Shown piece by piece: positions 44,113 through 52,337 of a stretch of DNA of 64,000 bases. The stretch spans positions 3,596,001 through 3,660,000 of the forward strand of contig OZ244901.1 in NCBI GenBank assembly GCA_965221545.1. The letters are read 5' to 3'. Within the stretch, counting starts at the first letter, position 1; every line of letters starts with the position of its first letter. Source of the DNA: JAJEFO01 sp022819605. GTDB taxonomy: Bacteria; Pseudomonadota; Alphaproteobacteria; Rhodobacterales; Rhodobacteraceae. Below the pieces are notes generated by a model, which had not been told where the DNA came from, ran no database searches, and saw only the letters and a list, made by a program, of their open reading frames with translations. Made by a program: the position numbers and the translations under genes.

Positions 44113-44994
44113 CTACTCGCTTGCTGCCAACCGGATCGGGCCGGGCTCGGTGTAGTTCCCGGCGGCTCGGGTGTCGGCGGTCCACGCATCGTATTCCGTG
44201 GCCGTCACCGCCTTGACCGTGATGGGCATGTAGGAATGGCTCAGGCCGCAAAGTTCGGAACACTGCCCGAAATAGACGCCCTCATGGCCTTCGTCGACCT
44301 TGAACCAGAGCTCGGCAAGTCTGCCCGGAACAGCGTCCTGCTTCACGCCGAACGACGGAATGGTCCATGCATGGATCACGTCGGCGGCCGTGACTTGAAC
44401 CACGACGACCTTGCCGGTCGGGATGACGACCGAAGTGTCCGTGGCAAGGAGGAAATGCTCGTCCGTGTAACCCGCTTCGGCCAGCTGCTGCGAAGTTTCC
44501 GGCGTCATCTGGTTCGCGCTGTCAATGCCTATCATGTAGCTGGCAAAGCTGATGTCCTCGTCCGGGTACTCATATTCCCAGTACCACTGGTTGCCGGTCG
44601 CCTTGATGAACACCTCCGGCTCAGGAATGATCTGCTGCTTGAACAGCACCGGCAGCGAGAACGCCCCGATGAAGACCAGGATCACGATCGGAATCACGGT
44701 CCAGGCCACTTCGACAGGCGTGTTGTGCGTGAAACTAGCCGGGTTCGGATTGGCGTGGCGGTTGTACCGCACGATGCAGATCAGAAGCAGCGCCATGACG
44801 AACAGCGAAATCGCGGTGATGATGATGAGCACCATCCCGTCCAGCCACTGGATGTCGCGCGCGATTTCGGTCGTGGGCGTCTGGAAACCAAGTCCGGCCT
44901 GGTCTGGTTGCCCAATGAAAGGCAATTCCTGCGCATGTGCAGCGCTTCCGGCAACGAGCATGGTCAGACCAGTGAGAAGGGTTCTGAGGCGCAT
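44113..44994 (-). CDS. ctaC: Cytochrome c oxidase subunit II
   Basis: A 293-residue CuA-bearing subunit II. It has a Sec signal (RLRTLLTGLTMLVAGSAAHA), two transmembrane helices and a periplasmic cupredoxin domain with the CuA ligands in VIHAWTIPSFGVKQDAVPG and YFGQCSELCGLSHSYMPI. The aromatic electron-entry patch is GNQWYWEYEYP. The start at 44994 is fixed by the signal peptide. The catalytic subunit gene ctaD is not in this cluster, as in many Rhodobacterales. Divergent from tldD. Confidence 0.96.
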   Translation of the reverse strand: MRLRTLLTGLTMLVAGSAAHAQELPFIGQPDQAGLGFQTPTTEIARDIQWLDGMVLIIITAISLFVMALLLICIVRYNRHANPNPASFTHNTPVEVAWTVIPIVILVFIGAFSLPVLFKQQIIPEPEVFIKATGNQWYWEYEYPDEDISFASYMIGIDSANQMTPETSQQLAEAGYTDEHFLLATDTSVVIPTGKVVVVQVTAADVIHAWTIPSFGVKQDAVPGRLAELWFKVDEGHEGVYFGQCSELCGLSHSYMPITVKAVTATEYDAWTADTRAAGNYTEPGPIRLAASE

Positions 44995-45152
44995 CAGTCT
45001 AGGGTCCTGTTCGCAATGGCATTCTGGCATGCCTCAAGTCGGCATGGCCCGCCGGTTGTTCTTCAGACGCTAGAAACCATATAAGATGTTCATGAACAAG
45101 GCATCTGATTGCGGCATTCAGACGCTTTTCTGCATCGCATAAGGAGCAAGGC

Positions 45153-46577
45153 ATGGCCCTGCCAAACCAGTTCAGGCCGTTCGAGACGCATTTGGACAAG
45201 GACGCCGCCCTTCACATTCTGCAAGAGACGGCAAGAGGCGCGGAAGACGGCGAGTTGTTTCTGGAACGCCGTCGTTCAGAGGTGCTTGCCTATGACGACG
45301 GGCGCGTGCGCAATGCAAGCTATGACAGGGCGGAAGGTTTTGGGCTCCGTGCCATACAAGGCGAAACCGCCGGATACGCCCATTCGACCGAGATCAGCCT
45401 GGCCAGCTTGAAGCGCGCCGCCAAGACCGTTCGGCTGGCCGTGGGCGATGGGGGCGGTTCGCTCGCCGCGTCGCCGGCCCGCGATGTTCTCAAGCTTTAT
45501 GGCGACGAGAATCCCATCGAGGATGCAGAGTTTCCCCTCAAGATCGAAACGCTGAAGGCGATCGACGCGTTTGCCCGCGACCTGGACTCCCGTGTCGTTC
45601 AGGTTTCCGCCACGCTGGCTGCGTCGCTTCAGGAGGTTGCCATCCTGCGTCCCGACGGCCGCTGCGTCACCGATACGCGGCCGATGGCGCGCCTGAATGT
45701 CAGCGTGATCGTCGAAAGGGACGGTCGCCGCGAATCCGGCATGGCCGGAAGTGGAGGCCGCCATGGGCTTTCCGGGCTGATAGCACCTGAGCAATGGCGA
45801 TCGCTCGTGCACGAAGCCCTTCGCATTGCCCTTGTCAATCTCGATGCGGTGGCGGCGCCGGCCGGCGTAATGGACGTGAGCCTTGGGCCGGGCTGGCCTG
45901 GCATTCTCCTGCACGAAGCGATCGGACATGGCCTGGAGGGAGACTTCAACCGCAAGAAGTCCTCCGCGTTCGCCGAACTCATGGGACAGAAAATTGCTGC
46001 AAGTGACGTGACCGTGCTGGACGACGGAACACTCCCGGACCGTCGCGGGTCGTTGCACGTCGACGATGAGGGCACGCCATCAAGCCGAAATGTCCTGATC
46101 AAGGACGGCATCCTCGTGAAGTACATGCAGGATCGTCAGAACGCGAGGCTGCTGGACGTGGAACCGACCGGAAACGGTCGTCGCGAAAGCTTCGCGCACG
46201 CGCCAATGCCTAGGATGACGAACACGTACATGCTGCCTGGCCGTGCAGAGCCCGAGTCGATCATCGCCGAGGTCAAGGACGGCATCCATGCCGTCGGCTT
46301 CGGCGGCGGGCAGGTGGACATAACGAACGGGAAGTTCGTGTTTTCCTGCACGGAAGCCTATCGCGTCAAGGGCGGCAAGATCTGCGAGCCGGTGAAGGGC
46401 GCGACCCTGATCGGCGACGGGGCCACCGCGCTCCGGCACATCCGCGCGGTCGGCAATGACTTGAAACTCGACCCCGGCATCGGCAACTGCGGCAAGGCGG
46501 GGCAATGGGTGCCCGTCGGCGTCGGTCAGCCCACGCTCCTGATCGGAAACCTGACCGTGGGTGGTTCATCCGCCTGA
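45153..46577 (+). CDS. tldD: Metalloprotease TldD
   Basis: A 474-residue TldD-family peptidase. With TldE/PmbA it degrades unfolded peptides and matures some ribosomally made peptides. The zinc motif HEAIGH is present (ILLHEAIGHGLEGD), with the C-terminal ligand region. An AAGGAG ribosome site lies about 8 bases before the ATG. Its position divergent from ctaC is typical of Rhodobacterales; pmbA is not in the window. Confidence 0.95.
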   Translation: MALPNQFRPFETHLDKDAALHILQETARGAEDGELFLERRRSEVLAYDDGRVRNASYDRAEGFGLRAIQGETAGYAHSTEISLASLKRAAKTVRLAVGDGGGSLAASPARDVLKLYGDENPIEDAEFPLKIETLKAIDAFARDLDSRVVQVSATLAASLQEVAILRPDGRCVTDTRPMARLNVSVIVERDGRRESGMAGSGGRHGLSGLIAPEQWRSLVHEALRIALVNLDAVAAPAGVMDVSLGPGWPGILLHEAIGHGLEGDFNRKKSSAFAELMGQKIAASDVTVLDDGTLPDRRGSLHVDDEGTPSSRNVLIKDGILVKYMQDRQNARLLDVEPTGNGRRESFAHAPMPRMTNTYMLPGRAEPESIIAEVKDGIHAVGFGGGQVDITNGKFVFSCTEAYRVKGGKICEPVKGATLIGDGATALRHIRAVGNDLKLDPGIGNCGKAGQWVPVGVGQPTLLIGNLTVGGSSA

Positions 46578-46819
46578 TCGCTCGACCGAGGCAATGTGCA
46601 ATTCGAATCGTCCCGGAAATCCGGAGATTCGATGCTCGAACATCAGGTGCTGGCCTGATCTGACGAGGGCGTTCATTGTGCCGATTTGCGAACGACCTCT
46701 GTTTGAAGCGCTCCGAAATAGGCGAATGCGACAGCCGCCGTCCGTCACACATTGACAAATGCCGACAACGCCCCACATCTTCCGCCGCCACAACCGCGTT
46801 CGCTTTTCGGGAGCCCCCC

Positions 46820-49360
46820 ATGCCTGTTGTCGTCGTCGAGTCTCCCGCCAAGGCCAAGACGATCAAGAACTATCTCGGCGAGGACTACACCGTGCTCGCA
46901 AGTTTCGGTCACGTGCGCGATCTTGCCGAGAAGGAAGGTTCGGTGGATCCCGAACACAACTTCGCGATGAAGTGGGAAGTGCCGTCTGGATCAAAGAAGC
47001 ACATCAAGGCAATTGCCGACGCACTCAATAAGGATTCGGCGCTGATCCTTGCCACCGACCCTGACCGCGAGGGCGAAGCGATTTCCTGGCACCTTGAGGA
47101 GGCGCTTCGCGCCCGCAAGGCCATCGGGAAGGACACACAGGTCGACCGGATTGCTTTCCACTCCGTCACAAGGAGGGGCCTGGCCGAAGCCATGGAGAAT
47201 CCGCGCAAGGTCGACCGTGATCTTGTCGAGGCCTATCTTGCACGCCGTGCGCTGGACTACCTGGTTGGCTACACGCTCTCGCCGGTCCTCTGGAGAAAGC
47301 TGCCCGGCGCAAGGTCAGCGGGCCGTGTGCAGTCCGTGTGCCTGCGACTCATCGTCGAGCGCGAAATGGAAGTGGAGGCGTTCCGGGTTCAGGAATACTG
47401 GACCATTAAGGCGATCCTCGTAACACCAAGAGGGGAGGAATTCGAGGCTCGACTGACCGTGCGCAACGGAGAGAAACTCGACAGGCTCAGCATCCCCGAT
47501 GGGGAACGGGCGAGCGAGGCGGTCAATGCAATCCAGGCAAGCGACCTTTCGGTCAAATCGGTCGAAGCGAATCCCGTTACGCGCAAGCCACCGGCTCCGT
47601 TCATAACATCCACACTGCAGCAGGAAGCATCCCGCAAGCTCGGATTCGGAGCGAAAAGGACGATGCAGGCAGCGCAGAAGCTCTACGAAGCCGGGCACAT
47701 CACTTATATGCGGACGGACGGAGTCGACATGGCTCCCGAGGCGATCGCTGCCGTCCGCGATGCCATCAAGGAACGATTTGGCGCAAAGTACCTGCCCAAG
47801 AGGCCGCGCGTCCACAAGAGCAAGGCCAAGAACGCGCAGGAAGCGCACGAGTGCATTCGCCCAACCCGCATGGCGGCAGACGGGGCCACCCTGCGAATTC
47901 AGGACAAGGGTCAGCTAGACCTGTACGATCTCATCTGGAGGCGTACGCTCGCAAGCCAAATGGAAACTGCCAGGTTCGAACGGACCACGGTCGAAATCGC
48001 CAGCGTGGATGGCAAGACCGAACTCCGAGCGACCGGTCAAGTCCAGAAATTTGACGGCTTCATCAAAGTCTACGAGGAAGGTCTCGACGATGTTGCCGAT
48101 GACAGTGGCAGGATACTGCCCCGCATCGACAAGGGCGAGGCAGTGCGACAGCGCCAAGTCCTGCCTGAGCAGCACTTCACCAAGCCGCCACCGCGCTACA
48201 CTGAAGCCACGCTCGTCAAGAAGATGGAGGAGATTGGAATCGGGCGACCTTCGACCTACGCGTCGGTCGTCACGACGATTCAAGACAGGGGATACGTGCG
48301 GCAGGAGAAAAACCGGCTCTACCCGGAGGAAAAGGGACAGTTGGTGACCGCTTTCCTCATGAACTACTTCCGCCGTTACCTGAGCTACGACTTCACGGCC
48401 AAGCTCGAGAAGGAACTTGACGACATCACGTCCGGGACCCGTGACTGGAAGGACGTGCTCGCGCGCTTCTGGGACGAGTTCAGCTCGGCCATCGAGGAAA
48501 CGACCGAACTTCGGTTCGCCGACGTTCTGGACAAGATAAACGAGGTTCTGGCACCGCATCTCTTTCCGCCAACCGAGGACGGTCGGGACCCTCGCATCTG
48601 CCCTCATTGCGGCGCCGGGCAGTTATCGGTACGAACTGCCCGCTCAGGCGGCGCCTTTATCGGCTGCTCGAACTATCCCGAGTGCCGTTACACACGTGCG
48701 TTCGGGCCACCAGGCACCGAGCCCGAAAGCAACCTCCCTCCCGACGGCAAGAGACTGGGAGAGGACGGCGAAGATGCGATCTGGGTCCACAAGGGCCGAT
48801 TTGGACCCTATGTTCAGCGAGGCGAGACTTCGGCTGACGGGGAAAAACCGCTGCGCCGCACCGTGCCCGAAACCTGGGACCCGGCCGCGATCAAGCTCGA
48901 GGACGCGCTCAGGCTCCTTGAACTGCCTCGTCTCGTTGGCCAGCATCCTGAAGACGGCGTGTCGATTTGGGCCAATCTCGGACGCTTCGGACCCTATCTG
49001 AAGCACGCAGACTCGACGAGTGCCAAGGGCGGCACGACCGCCAATCTCGAGTCAATTGAGGAAGTTTGGAGCGTAGGCATGAACCGTGCCGTCGAGCTCA
49101 TCGCGGCAAAGGTGGCCTCCCGCGGGAGCCGGGGCGGGAACGCTCCGGTGCTGAGAGATCTCGGCGAACACCCCGAACGTGGTGGCCCAGTGACCGTTCT
49201 GGACGGCAAGTACGGACCATACGTGAAGTGGAGCAAGGTGAACGCGACGGTCCCCAAGGACACCGATCCCGCCAGCATTGACATGGCCGCTGCAACCCGT
49301 CTCATCGAGGAGCGCGAAGCGAGGGGAGGCAAGACGCGTCGTCGGCGCAAGAAATCCTGA
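46820..49360 (+). CDS. topA: DNA topoisomerase I
   Basis: An 846-residue type IA topoisomerase that relaxes negative supercoils. It has a Toprim domain (VVVVESPAKAKTIKNYLGED, then ATDPDREGEAISWHLEE) and active-site Tyr296 (HITYMRTDGVDM). One C4 zinc finger (CPHCGAGQLSVRTARSGGAF, then CSNYPEC) and C-terminal repeats ending in a Lys/Arg tail (KTRRRRKKS) follow. The start at 46820 has GGGAG upstream; the frame extends further left but without similarity. The 242-bp gap before it shows no gene; dprA, a frequent neighbour, is absent. Confidence 0.97.
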   Translation: MPVVVVESPAKAKTIKNYLGEDYTVLASFGHVRDLAEKEGSVDPEHNFAMKWEVPSGSKKHIKAIADALNKDSALILATDPDREGEAISWHLEEALRARKAIGKDTQVDRIAFHSVTRRGLAEAMENPRKVDRDLVEAYLARRALDYLVGYTLSPVLWRKLPGARSAGRVQSVCLRLIVEREMEVEAFRVQEYWTIKAILVTPRGEEFEARLTVRNGEKLDRLSIPDGERASEAVNAIQASDLSVKSVEANPVTRKPPAPFITSTLQQEASRKLGFGAKRTMQAAQKLYEAGHITYMRTDGVDMAPEAIAAVRDAIKERFGAKYLPKRPRVHKSKAKNAQEAHECIRPTRMAADGATLRIQDKGQLDLYDLIWRRTLASQMETARFERTTVEIASVDGKTELRATGQVQKFDGFIKVYEEGLDDVADDSGRILPRIDKGEAVRQRQVLPEQHFTKPPPRYTEATLVKKMEEIGIGRPSTYASVVTTIQDRGYVRQEKNRLYPEEKGQLVTAFLMNYFRRYLSYDFTAKLEKELDDITSGTRDWKDVLARFWDEFSSAIEETTELRFADVLDKINEVLAPHLFPPTEDGRDPRICPHCGAGQLSVRTARSGGAFIGCSNYPECRYTRAFGPPGTEPESNLPPDGKRLGEDGEDAIWVHKGRFGPYVQRGETSADGEKPLRRTVPETWDPAAIKLEDALRLLELPRLVGQHPEDGVSIWANLGRFGPYLKHADSTSAKGGTTANLESIEEVWSVGMNRAVELIAAKVASRGSRGGNAPVLRDLGEHPERGGPVTVLDGKYGPYVKWSKVNATVPKDTDPASIDMAAATRLIEEREARGGKTRRRRKKS

Positions 49361-49500
49361 CCCGAGAGCTCGTTTCCGCGCAAGGGCGTTTTCAAGGGAG
49401 GCAAGGTGCTCTTGCAGCGGGCACCTCCGCCGGAACCTCTTTCTCCTGCACTCGGAAAGCCGTCTCGAACGCGAGACGAGCTGGAAGCTGGCGTTTACCG

Positions 49501-49578
49501 GCCTTGCCCGCAGCGGTCGCTTCAATCCTGCCCGGCCCGGCCAGGGCTTCCGAAAGCGTCCGCATCGTCATCTCCCGG
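49501..49578 (-). pseudogene. Fragment of a second rpn-like gene
   Basis: On the minus strand this stretch reads REMTMRTLSEALAGPGRIEA, closely resembling WETIMGTLSEALAEQGRIEG of the neighbouring rpn gene (49781-49858). The surrounding sequence is not open, so it is a remnant of a tandem paralogue or of a partial duplication. Confidence 0.6.
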
Positions 49579-50488
49579 ACTGCAGCGCCGCAGCTCAGTG
49601 CCGCGAAGATCCCTCAAACACCGCATCAAGGTCCGAAGCGAAGATCAGCGCCTCGCTCCACGTATCCAGCCTCTCGGTCGTCGCGGACCGGATCTCCGCC
49701 TCCCGCGCCGGGGGAACGTCTCCGAATCTGAGCCGGAGCAGACGCAGCAAGGTGTCCGCCTTGCCTGAAGCGATCCCGGCAACCTTGCCCTCCGCGATCC
49801 CTTCGATCCTGCCCTGTTCGGCCAGGGCTTCCGACAACGTGCCCATTATCGTCTCCCATTTGTCCGGCTGCGTCCGACGCAGCGAAGCAGTCATCGCCTG
49901 CGGCGTTATTCGGTAGTGGTCCGACGCATATCGTGAAAGATGGGGCGTCAGGTCGCTGCCGTCAAGCAATCCGGCCGTGATCAGGTCCAGACGCTCACTC
50001 GACAGAATGCCCACATGCACGAATGCCAGCGCCAGTAGTCCGGCCAGTACATCCGGCTCCCGCGACAGCTTACGGGGCTCGATATCGCCAAGCTCGTGGA
50101 GAGTGTAGCCAAAGCCCCGAACCAAATCCTCGAGACCCTCCGGTGCCGCGATCATTTCCGCAAGTGACAAAGGGGCCGTCCAATTTCCCGGACCATGACG
50201 AAACACGATCGGCAGGATTGGCGTAAGGCAACCAGGGCCTGAAGCCCGGGTGGCTTCCAAATCCCTGCGCCAGATGCGCAGCATGTAGCCAGCCAATTGC
50301 AGCGGCGTGGCCGCGTCCGCACTGCTTTTGTGTTCGAGCAGGACGTAAATCTTGACGGGATCACCGATCCGGAGGCGCAGTTCGAACAGCGCATCGCATT
50401 GGGTCCGCGCAGCCTCTTCGTCGATGAAGCTGCCTTCAAGCTGGACGGGCGGATGTTCACGGTCCACCAGTGAAGCGAGCTTTGGCGG

Positions 50489-50522
50489 AAGATAATGGGA
50501 ATTACATACTTGCCTAACCATC
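50489..50522. repeat. Copy A: 8-bp target duplication plus left terminal inverted repeat
   Basis: AAGATAAT (50489-50496) is followed by the 26-bp left end (50497-50522), beginning GGGAATTACATACTTGCCTA. Compared with the complement of the right end (51848-51823), 22 of 26 bases match. Confidence 0.9.
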
Positions 50523-50618
50523 GGCCAGAAAGATGTTGCTATTTTGTTCCATATGTGCATTGTGTGGGAGAACGCGGACAACGCCTTGTCCCCAGACGCC
50601 ATTCACTGGAGCGACCTC

Positions 50619-51824
50619 ATGACACACGAAGCATGGGCTTCGGCCGAAACCAGATTCGTGAGGACGGTGACCTGCACGGCATCCGTCAACGCGGCCACGC
50701 ATTGTCGGCTCGACGCATTCCTCCGCCAGCAGACCAAGTTGTGGAACGCGGCGCTGGAAGAACGCATCGACTGCTACAGGAAGACCGGGAATTCCATCAC
50801 GGCCTTCGACCAGATGAAGTCCCTCACCGTCATTCGCGGCGAAGACGGGGACTTCCGGCAATTCAATGTCGGACCGCAACGCTCCGTCCTGCGCCGCGTC
50901 GACCGCGCCTTCCAGGCGTTCTTTCGCCGCGCAAAGGCAGGCGAGACGCCCGGCTTCCCCCGCTTCAAGGGCCGCAGTCGCGGCATCCGGTCCTTCGACA
51001 TCCCCGACCCCGTGATCCGCGACGGTTCGCTCCGGCTCAAGGGCATCGGGCGGTTCCGCCTGCCGTCCGTGCCGGCCGGCAGGATACTACAGGCGCGGGT
51101 GGTCAAGACGCCGCTCCGGGTCGTGGTCCAGTTCGCCGTGGAGGTTGAAGTGCCTGACGCCAGGCCGTCCGAACCCGTGGGCATCGATCTGGGCGTCAAG
51201 GACCGCGCCATTCTCTCGACGGGCGAGACGGTGCCCGCCGTCAGCATCGACCGCCGTCCGCTCAGGCGGGCGCAGCGCGCCGTGTCGCGGGCGAAGAAGG
51301 GTTCGGCGTCCCGCCGGAAGAAGGTGAATGTCCTTCGCCGGGAGTGGGAGCGGACGAGGATACGGGAGCGCAACGCGCTCCACAGGATTTCGGCATCGAT
51401 CGTGATGGGCCGCAACCGGATCGCCATCGAGGACCTGCAGGTCTCGAACATGATGCGCAATCCGAACCTGGCCCGGTCGATCGCCGAACAGCAATGGGGG
51501 AGACTCGCCGAGCAACTGACTTATAAGGCTGAGAGCGCCGGTGGGTCAGTGGTGCGGGTCGACCCCAAGCACACGAGCACGGACTGCCATGCCTGCGGGC
51601 ACAGGCAGCCCATGCCATTGGGTGTGCGCGAGTTTGCCTGCGGCGGCTGCGGTCTGGTGACGGACCGCGATGTCAACGCGGCACGGAACATTCTCCAGCG
51701 CGGGATCGCGCTGGCCGGGTGGGACATCGGCTCTTTGGGTCGTCCCGGCGCGTCCGAGAGTGTTCTTGAACCACATGTCGCCGGGTTGCCGGGACAGGAC
51801 GCGGAACGGTATGCGGCTGACTGA
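50619..51824 (+). CDS. tnpB: TnpB RNA-guided nuclease (RuvC-like), transposon-encoded
   Basis: A 401-residue TnpB, the family ancestral to Cas12. The split RuvC site is complete: Asp190 in VGIDLGVKD, Glu271 in RIAIEDLQVSN and Asp351 in TDRDVNAARNI. A C4 zinc finger (Cys323, Cys326, Cys341, Cys344) lies between the last two. The N-terminal half has the helix-turn-helix/WED-type sequence and is Arg-rich. The start at 50619 follows GGAG by 8 bases; an earlier in-frame ATG (50544) lies near the element end. The stop is 24 bp from the element end, so the 3' coding part overlaps the expected omega-RNA. Confidence 0.93.
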   Translation: MTHEAWASAETRFVRTVTCTASVNAATHCRLDAFLRQQTKLWNAALEERIDCYRKTGNSITAFDQMKSLTVIRGEDGDFRQFNVGPQRSVLRRVDRAFQAFFRRAKAGETPGFPRFKGRSRGIRSFDIPDPVIRDGSLRLKGIGRFRLPSVPAGRILQARVVKTPLRVVVQFAVEVEVPDARPSEPVGIDLGVKDRAILSTGETVPAVSIDRRPLRRAQRAVSRAKKGSASRRKKVNVLRREWERTRIRERNALHRISASIVMGRNRIAIEDLQVSNMMRNPNLARSIAEQQWGRLAEQLTYKAESAGGSVVRVDPKHTSTDCHACGHRQPMPLGVREFACGGCGLVTDRDVNAARNILQRGIALAGWDIGSLGRPGASESVLEPHVAGLPGQDAERYAAD

Positions 51825-51848
51825 TGGTTAGTCATGTATATAAATCCC
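51690..51848 (+). ncRNA. Candidate omega-RNA (guide RNA) of the TnpB element
   Basis: In known TnpB systems the guide RNA comes from the 3' end of tnpB through the element's right end, and the guide is the adjoining flank. Here a perfect stem CCAGCGCG-GGAT-CGCGCTGG (51695-51714) is matched in copy B by CCATCGCC-TTGC-GGTGGTGG (complement of 23907-23926), which still pairs at all 8 positions through compensatory or wobble changes. A second stem GTCCCGGC/GCCGGGAC (51742-51749, 51788-51795) and a crossing pair CGCGTCC/GGACGCG (51749-51755, 51797-51803) suggest a pseudoknot. The guide would begin AAGATAATCGTTCAGCAGCG. Transcript ends are guesses. Confidence 0.45.
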
Positions 51849-51856
51849 AAGATAAT
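51823..51856. repeat. Copy A: right terminal inverted repeat plus 8-bp target duplication
   Basis: The right end (51823-51848) begins one base inside the tnpB stop codon and contains GTCATGTATATAA, also found at the right end of copy B. AAGATAAT (51849-51856) follows, identical to 50489-50496. Confidence 0.9.
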
Positions 51857-51938
51857 CGTTCAGCAGCGAGGCCGCCCGTTTCGGGTTCGAGACCAACGCA
51901 CGGAAGAGCGCGTCATGGGGCATCGCGGGAATGCTCAT

Positions 51939-52337
51939 GTCTGGGTCCCTCCTGTCACGAGCTCTCCCGATTCAGTGAAATCCCCGCAAACCAACGCTTG
52001 CCATCCTGGGGCCATCCACGCAACGCGCCGAAGGCTGCAGAGGATCGCGCGCCTGCGCCCTTGCCAGATAGACGGGAGGAGAGCGTCAGGCAATTTCAAT
52101 GTTCTCACACTGTTCCAAATTGAAGGCATTTTCGAACAATATATGAACATGCTCTGCCGTCAAGACCCAAAGTCTGCATCGGATCACTGCCTTTGGCGGC
52201 AGCCGGACTTGGCAACATGAGCCTCATGCGGCGCCGACGAAGCGCCTTGGTGCAGAACCGCTGAGAGTCTTGAACGGTTACAGCCCGCCTCGGAATTACG
52301 CGCGCACATCCGCGAGGAAATCCGTTCCAGACGCGAA
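51939..52337. other. Intergenic region between rpn start and the helicase gene end
   Basis: 399 bp holding the presumed promoter of rpn (minus strand). An AT-richer patch (about 52095-52150) could contain it, but no convincing -35/-10 pair was found. No gene or repeat recognised. Confidence 0.45.

Larger units (their letters stand above)
50497..51848 (+). mobile_element. TnpB-only transposon with terminal inverted repeats, copy A (1352 bp)
   Basis: An intact-looking element inserted in rpn. It carries one gene, tnpB, and no tnpA, serine recombinase or DDE transposase. Its ends are 26-bp imperfect inverted repeats (50497-50522 and 51823-51848) and it is bounded by the direct repeat AAGATAAT, part of the rpn reading frame. 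The second copy at 23774-24110 has related ends and a different 8-bp duplication, so the boundaries are confirmed independently. Terminal inverted repeats with fixed-length target duplication point to a DDE-type transposase acting in trans; IS200/IS605 and IS607 ends do not look like this. Confidence 0.9.
49595..51938 (-). pseudogene. rpn-like PD-(D/E)XK nuclease gene split by TnpB element
   Basis: The 5' part (51938-51849, AGGAGG ribosome site, MSIPAMPHDALFRALVSNPK onward) and the 3' part (50488-49595, PPKLASLVDREHPPVQLEGS onward) join in frame once the 1352-bp element and one 8-bp repeat are removed, giving 327 residues. It is a recombination-promoting-nuclease (Rpn/Transposase_31) protein: HDALFRALV head, then CDALFEL and YVLLEHKSS supplying the nuclease acidic residues and Lys. 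The 3' part can still be read from an ATG inside the element (50602), which would replace the first 28 residues by element sequence; activity of that product is doubtful. Confidence 0.88.
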
